From Ascoidea rubescens DSM 1968 (Eukaryota > Ascomycota > Saccharomycetes > Ascoideales > Ascoideaceae), in NCBI RefSeq assembly GCF_001661345.1, contig NW_017962914.1, positions 1,080,439 through 1,144,438 of the forward strand: 64,000 nucleotides of DNA, read 5' to 3'. The notes under the pieces were generated by a model. It searched no databases and was not told the DNA's origin. It was given only the letters and a program-made list of their open reading frames with translations. This document shows positions 60,901-64,000 of the stretch, in pieces. Both the position numbers and the translations under genes were made by a program. Numbering within the stretch: the first letter of the stretch is position 1; the number at the start of each line of letters is the position of its first letter.

Positions 60901-61639
60901 ATCCCAATGCATCCAACTCTTTCGCGATATTGTACTATCTCGCTTTTTGGTTCCATCATTCTCTTCATGCCCACTGTTATCCCGGTTTTTTAGTAGAATA
61001 CCTTCATCGCATCTCATATATATCATTAATACCCTTCTTTTATACTGGTTTTCACCAATCATTTATACCCTCATCTCTCATTCTTTTCGCTTCTCTTTCT
61101 TTCCTTCTTCTCTTCTCGTTTTTGACCTTTTTCCTTTAAAAGAATATTATCGAATCTTAAATCCTGTATCGATCGACACTTTTTCAAAGACTATCACCAT
61201 AATTACATGTACTGGGTTTGTCTTTTAACAATAAACATTTCCAATTACTAATATTTTTTTTTTTGGTTCTTTTATATTCCATCTTCTACGATTCTTTATC
61301 TAAATTCTTTCACATATCCATTTGTTTTTGATTCAAACAACAAAAAAAAGAAAACACTCTTATTTAATCAACAGAAATACAAAAATAAATATCAAATATA
61401 AAATACCATAAGCTTGATATTTCAATATATACTCATTCCTATTCTTTATCAGTTGCAAGAAACCTGCCTGATTTATATCATTTTTCAAATTCACTGAAGA
61501 AGTCAACTTTTCACCACCCAAATCCAAATCCAAATCCAAATCCAAATCCTATCTCGATCCAATTCCCAGGCGAGACACCCTGAATCAAATCTTTAATACC
61601 AACAACTATCTCACATCTTTGTTATATCGATAAAGAAAA
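57961..61639. other. 3.7 kb gap between ADH3 and PTP1
   Basis: The longest stretch without a supported gene. From 58540 to 59260 it is GC-rich; from 59400 to 61300 it is strongly pyrimidine-biased on the plus strand. Frames up to 204 residues (58724-59338, minus) fall in the GC-rich part and show no family features. A 61-codon minus frame at 61360-61545 ends in a hydrophobic helix but starts at TTG with a stop just upstream. It may be a large regulatory region or hold a non-coding transcript or an intron-rich gene I cannot resolve. Confidence 0.4.
58153..58160 (-). promoter_or_regulatory. ADH3: TATA box of ADH3
   Basis: TATAAATA on the minus strand about 195 bases upstream of the ATG at 57960, in a clean AT-rich context. 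Confidence 0.45.
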
Positions 61640-63251
61640 ATGCTAGATTACTTGAAACAAACCAATGATGGTAAGTTGAAAAAAAAAAGTAACTCTCCTT
61701 TCTTCTCTCTGTTACTTGGTGATATTTTTTTTCCATCCAAATTAAATACATTAATCATACTAACTTTATTAATTCCCATCCCCCTTTCTCTAGATATAAT
61801 CACGAAATACCAAAATTTAATAAATTATGAAAATGAAAGATTAGAATTTTGTGATTTCAGCTATATTCTATCTGATAATTTCGATAAATCAAAAAACAGA
61901 TATGATGTATGTGTGCTGTCCACCTTTATTTCTTACTTCTCGCTTCTAATTACTAACGATATCATTATTCTTTAATCATTAATACCAGGACATAATACCT
62001 TTTGATAACAATAGAGTCAAACTAGAATCATCAACAAATAACTATATAAATGCTTCTCATATTCAATTAGGCGAAACCAATTATATTGCTACTCAAGGCC
62101 CATTAGAAGCAACTGCTGCCGATTTTTGGCAAATGTGTTATCAACTAAACCAACCAATTATTGTCATAATAATGCTAACTCCATTGCAGGAAAAATCAAC
62201 TGAAAGATGTTTTAAATATTGGCCCGACGAAACAAATTTAAACAGCGAAATGTACATTTCAAAAAACAACTCGTTTAAAAATGATTTAATTGTCAGACAC
62301 TTGAACACTGAAGAAAACCCTTATTTTAAGACCAATCGATTTTTGCTAAAACCATTTTTATCAAACACTGTACTATCAAACAAATTGGGGAAATCGTTTC
62401 TTGACAGAAATACCAGCATCAGGAAAAATCTTTGCAACAGAAACAACCATACCAATGATGACAGCTCTAATAGTGGCTCAATTAACGACAGAATAAATCT
62501 TATAAGTTTTTACCATGACGAATCAGAGATCGATGAGCTCAATTGCTTGGATTACAGTAAAAATTTCAGAGAAAAATTTGTGTATCAATTGTGGTATGAC
62601 AGCTGGCCAGATTTCTCAAAGCCTTCGAACATTGATTCAATATTGAAGATCTCAGAAAAGGCTAAGAACATCTTGAACTGTGATAGCAACGATCAAAACA
62701 CATTGATAGTCCACTGCTCTGCTGGCGTTGGGAGAACAGGAACATTTATTGCATTGGACTATTTGATCAACCACTATAGGGATTTCGACTTGAACCCAGA
62801 CTCGAGCTGCAAACCAATGACCAAGATCAACACCTTTGAGTACAAGGACTCGATGGACAGCACAAAGGAGATCAAGATCAAGGTCCCAACGTTGATGGAC
62901 CTGGCAAACAGCAGCAGTCTCAACAAGAGCATGTTCAGCAACAACATCCACCTCACGCTCCACAACATGCCCCAGACCAACAAGCAGCTGTTGTTGAAGC
63001 GATTGCAAAAGGTGATTAACAACGCAGCAAAGAGGTCCATCTCTAACAGCAGCAGCAGCCTGGATAGCATCAGCTTATCGATCTCCAGTGGGAAGCAAAA
63101 CAGCCATTACGATCCTATTTTTGAAATTGTCATGAAGTTGAAGGAGCAGAGGATGTCGATGGTCGAGAGCCAGTCACAGTTTGCCTTTATCTACGATGCT
63201 GCGAGAAAGATCTACCAGGAGAGGTTTGGGGGCAGAAAGGCATCAAAGTGA
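61640..63251 (+). CDS. PTP1: protein tyrosine phosphatase, three exons
   Basis: Exons 61640-61670, 61794-61906 and 61989-63251 give 468 residues. Exon 2 supplies the N-terminal helix (KYQNLINYENERLEF), exon 3 the rest: NRVKLESSTNNYINASHIQL, NYIATQGPLEATAADFWQM, the WPD loop (YDSWPDF, about 254), the signature HCSAGVGRTGTF with Cys at about 291, and the Q-loop QSQFAFIYDAARKIY near the end. This is a classical phosphotyrosine phosphatase like S. cerevisiae Ptp1 (335 residues). About 100 extra residues, partly Ser-rich, sit between the signature and the Q-loop, and a smaller insert before WPD. Both introns have TACTAAC branch sites. Exon 3 becomes clearly more GC-rich after 62700. Confidence 0.92.
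61671..61793 (+). other. PTP1: intron 1 of PTP1 (in-phase, stop-free)
   Basis: GTAAGT donor, TACTAAC at 61758-61764, CTAG acceptor. Length 123, a multiple of three, with no stop in the reading frame; if kept in the mRNA it would add 41 residues with a hydrophobic stretch (LNTLIILTLLIPIPLSL). Confidence 0.8.
61907..61988 (+). other. PTP1: intron 2 of PTP1
   Basis: GTATGT donor, TACTAAC at 61951-61957, ACCAG acceptor, 82 bases. Joining NRYD to DIIPFDNNRVKL restores the PTP family motif across the junction. Retention would bring an early stop. Confidence 0.88.
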
Positions 63252-63939
63252 GCAGAGGCTGCTTCCTGGGATGGTGTATATTATATTTATTTGATTTCTA
63301 ACGAAGCTATGGCCCTAAAATAAGCAGTTTTATTTAACTTTGTTTTTAACTTTGTTTTTAATTTTGTTTTTTGTTTTTATTTGTTTTTATTTGTTTCACT
63401 TGTTTTATTTGTTTTATTTGTTTCATTTGTTTCATTGTTTGGTTTTCTTTTTCAGTTGATTGGCATTCAAGAATTGTTCTGTTTTCATTTGTTTTATATG
63501 GACTAGTTTTACATTTAATAAACTTTTATTAAGATAGTATTGAAGAAATCATGTACTTTTATTAGAAAAAAACATATAAAAATAATATAAAAATATACAC
63601 ATAGAATAGTAACGAATGGAATTAAAAGTGCGAGGTAGTAGGAAGGAAACAAAAGGAAACAAAAGTAATGATAAGTAGAATTCAAAAGAAAACAGATAGA
63701 TACAAATGCAATTTATGAATTGAAGAACTGAAGATTGTTATTAAACAATTTGTGAGAGTAAAAAGCGTAAAAAAAAAAAAATCAAAAAAAAATTGGACAA
63801 TAGAGGAGAAAAGTCATTAAAACTTAAATGTGATTTTAAGTGATGAAGGAATTTACAAAGACAATGATATTATTAATAAGGAAATAAGGTAAAATAAAAT
63901 ACTAATAAACGATGATATAGTATGATATTATTGTGGAAA
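63252..63939. other. intergenic, convergent 3' flanks
   Basis: T-rich with TTTATTTG/TTTCATTTG repeats at about 63365-63435, then A-rich. No coding frame. Confidence 0.4.
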
Positions 63940-64000
63940 TTATTTTGAGATAAAACTTAGATCCACTTTTTCGATATTGACAATGCCTTCACCTAATTTT
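63940..64000 (-). CDS. C-terminus of a gene running off the right edge
   Basis: On the minus strand the window ends in an open frame KLGEGIVNIEKVDLSFISK followed by TAA at 63940-63942. The composition is coding-like and the following sequence is AT-rich 3' flank. Only 19 codons are visible, too few to identify. Confidence 0.4.
   Translation of the reverse strand, partial: KLGEGIVNIEKVDLSFISK

Noticed and set aside
61360-61545. 61-residue tail-anchored-looking peptide on the minus strand
   Set aside because: Begins at TTG inside a TCCAAA repeat, has a stop one codon further upstream and no ATG; no convincing intron could extend it.

Overview
The window is nuclear DNA from a budding yeast (Saccharomycotina). 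Nearly all recognisable proteins have closest known family members in Saccharomyces or Candida-type yeasts (ATG12, NBP35, NAP1, PEX5, CWC2, KEX2, GGC1, VPS9, NGL2, a DIP5-like permease, ADH3-like, PTP1). Genes are dense and mostly intron-poor, and the introns that can be placed in PTP1 carry the yeast branch site TACTAAC. The genome is AT-rich, with Asn/Ser-rich low-complexity stretches in many proteins. A urate oxidase gene, absent from S. cerevisiae, places it outside the Saccharomyces group. I cannot name the species; leucine CTG codons are strikingly rare, so a CUG-reassigned lineage (Ascoidea/Saccharomycopsis type) is possible but not shown.

Layout. 0-13 kb: two F-box/leucine-rich-repeat paralogues (one cut by the left edge), a WBP2-like GRAM protein, a tiny coiled-coil gene, ATG12 (probable 7-nt first exon), NBP35, NAP1, a ketopantoate reductase and a DUF3605 protein. 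13-23 kb: an acetate/ammonium transporter of the ATO family, an unlisted 56-residue ORF, and two related FAA2-type acyl-CoA synthetase genes. 23-34 kb: PEX5, an Asn-rich protein, urate oxidase ending in SKL, CWC2, an Asn/Asp-rich unknown and a tRNA-Leu(UAA) with a possible LTR-element fossil in its 5' flank. 34-50 kb: KEX2, GGC1, VPS9, NGL2, an ASNSD1/YML096W-like protein and a dicarboxylic amino-acid permease. 50-64 kb: a HAL5/NPR1-type kinase, an uncharacterised membrane protein with Gly-Pro repeats, a mitochondrial alcohol dehydrogenase, PTP1 with two introns, and the last codons of another gene at the right edge.

Most interesting candidate: the 1160-residue protein at 15095-18577. It keeps the N-terminal and C-terminal scaffold of the neighbouring FAA2-type acyl-CoA synthetase, but every AMP-forming motif is erased and about 450 residues of proline-rich, serine-rich and hexapeptide-repeat (YEEKKA-like) sequence sit where the catalytic core junction should be. 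It is open over its full length and has a good TATA box, so it looks like a living pseudoenzyme rather than a dead gene. It lies in a neighbourhood with peroxisomal themes (FAA2-type enzyme, the import receptor PEX5, and SKL-tailed urate oxidase).

Other signals: conspicuous GC-rich islands centred on promoters in an otherwise AT-rich sequence; a PTP1 intron that is a multiple of three, has no stop and would encode a hydrophobic segment if retained; and a KEX2 reading frame without its expected signal peptide.
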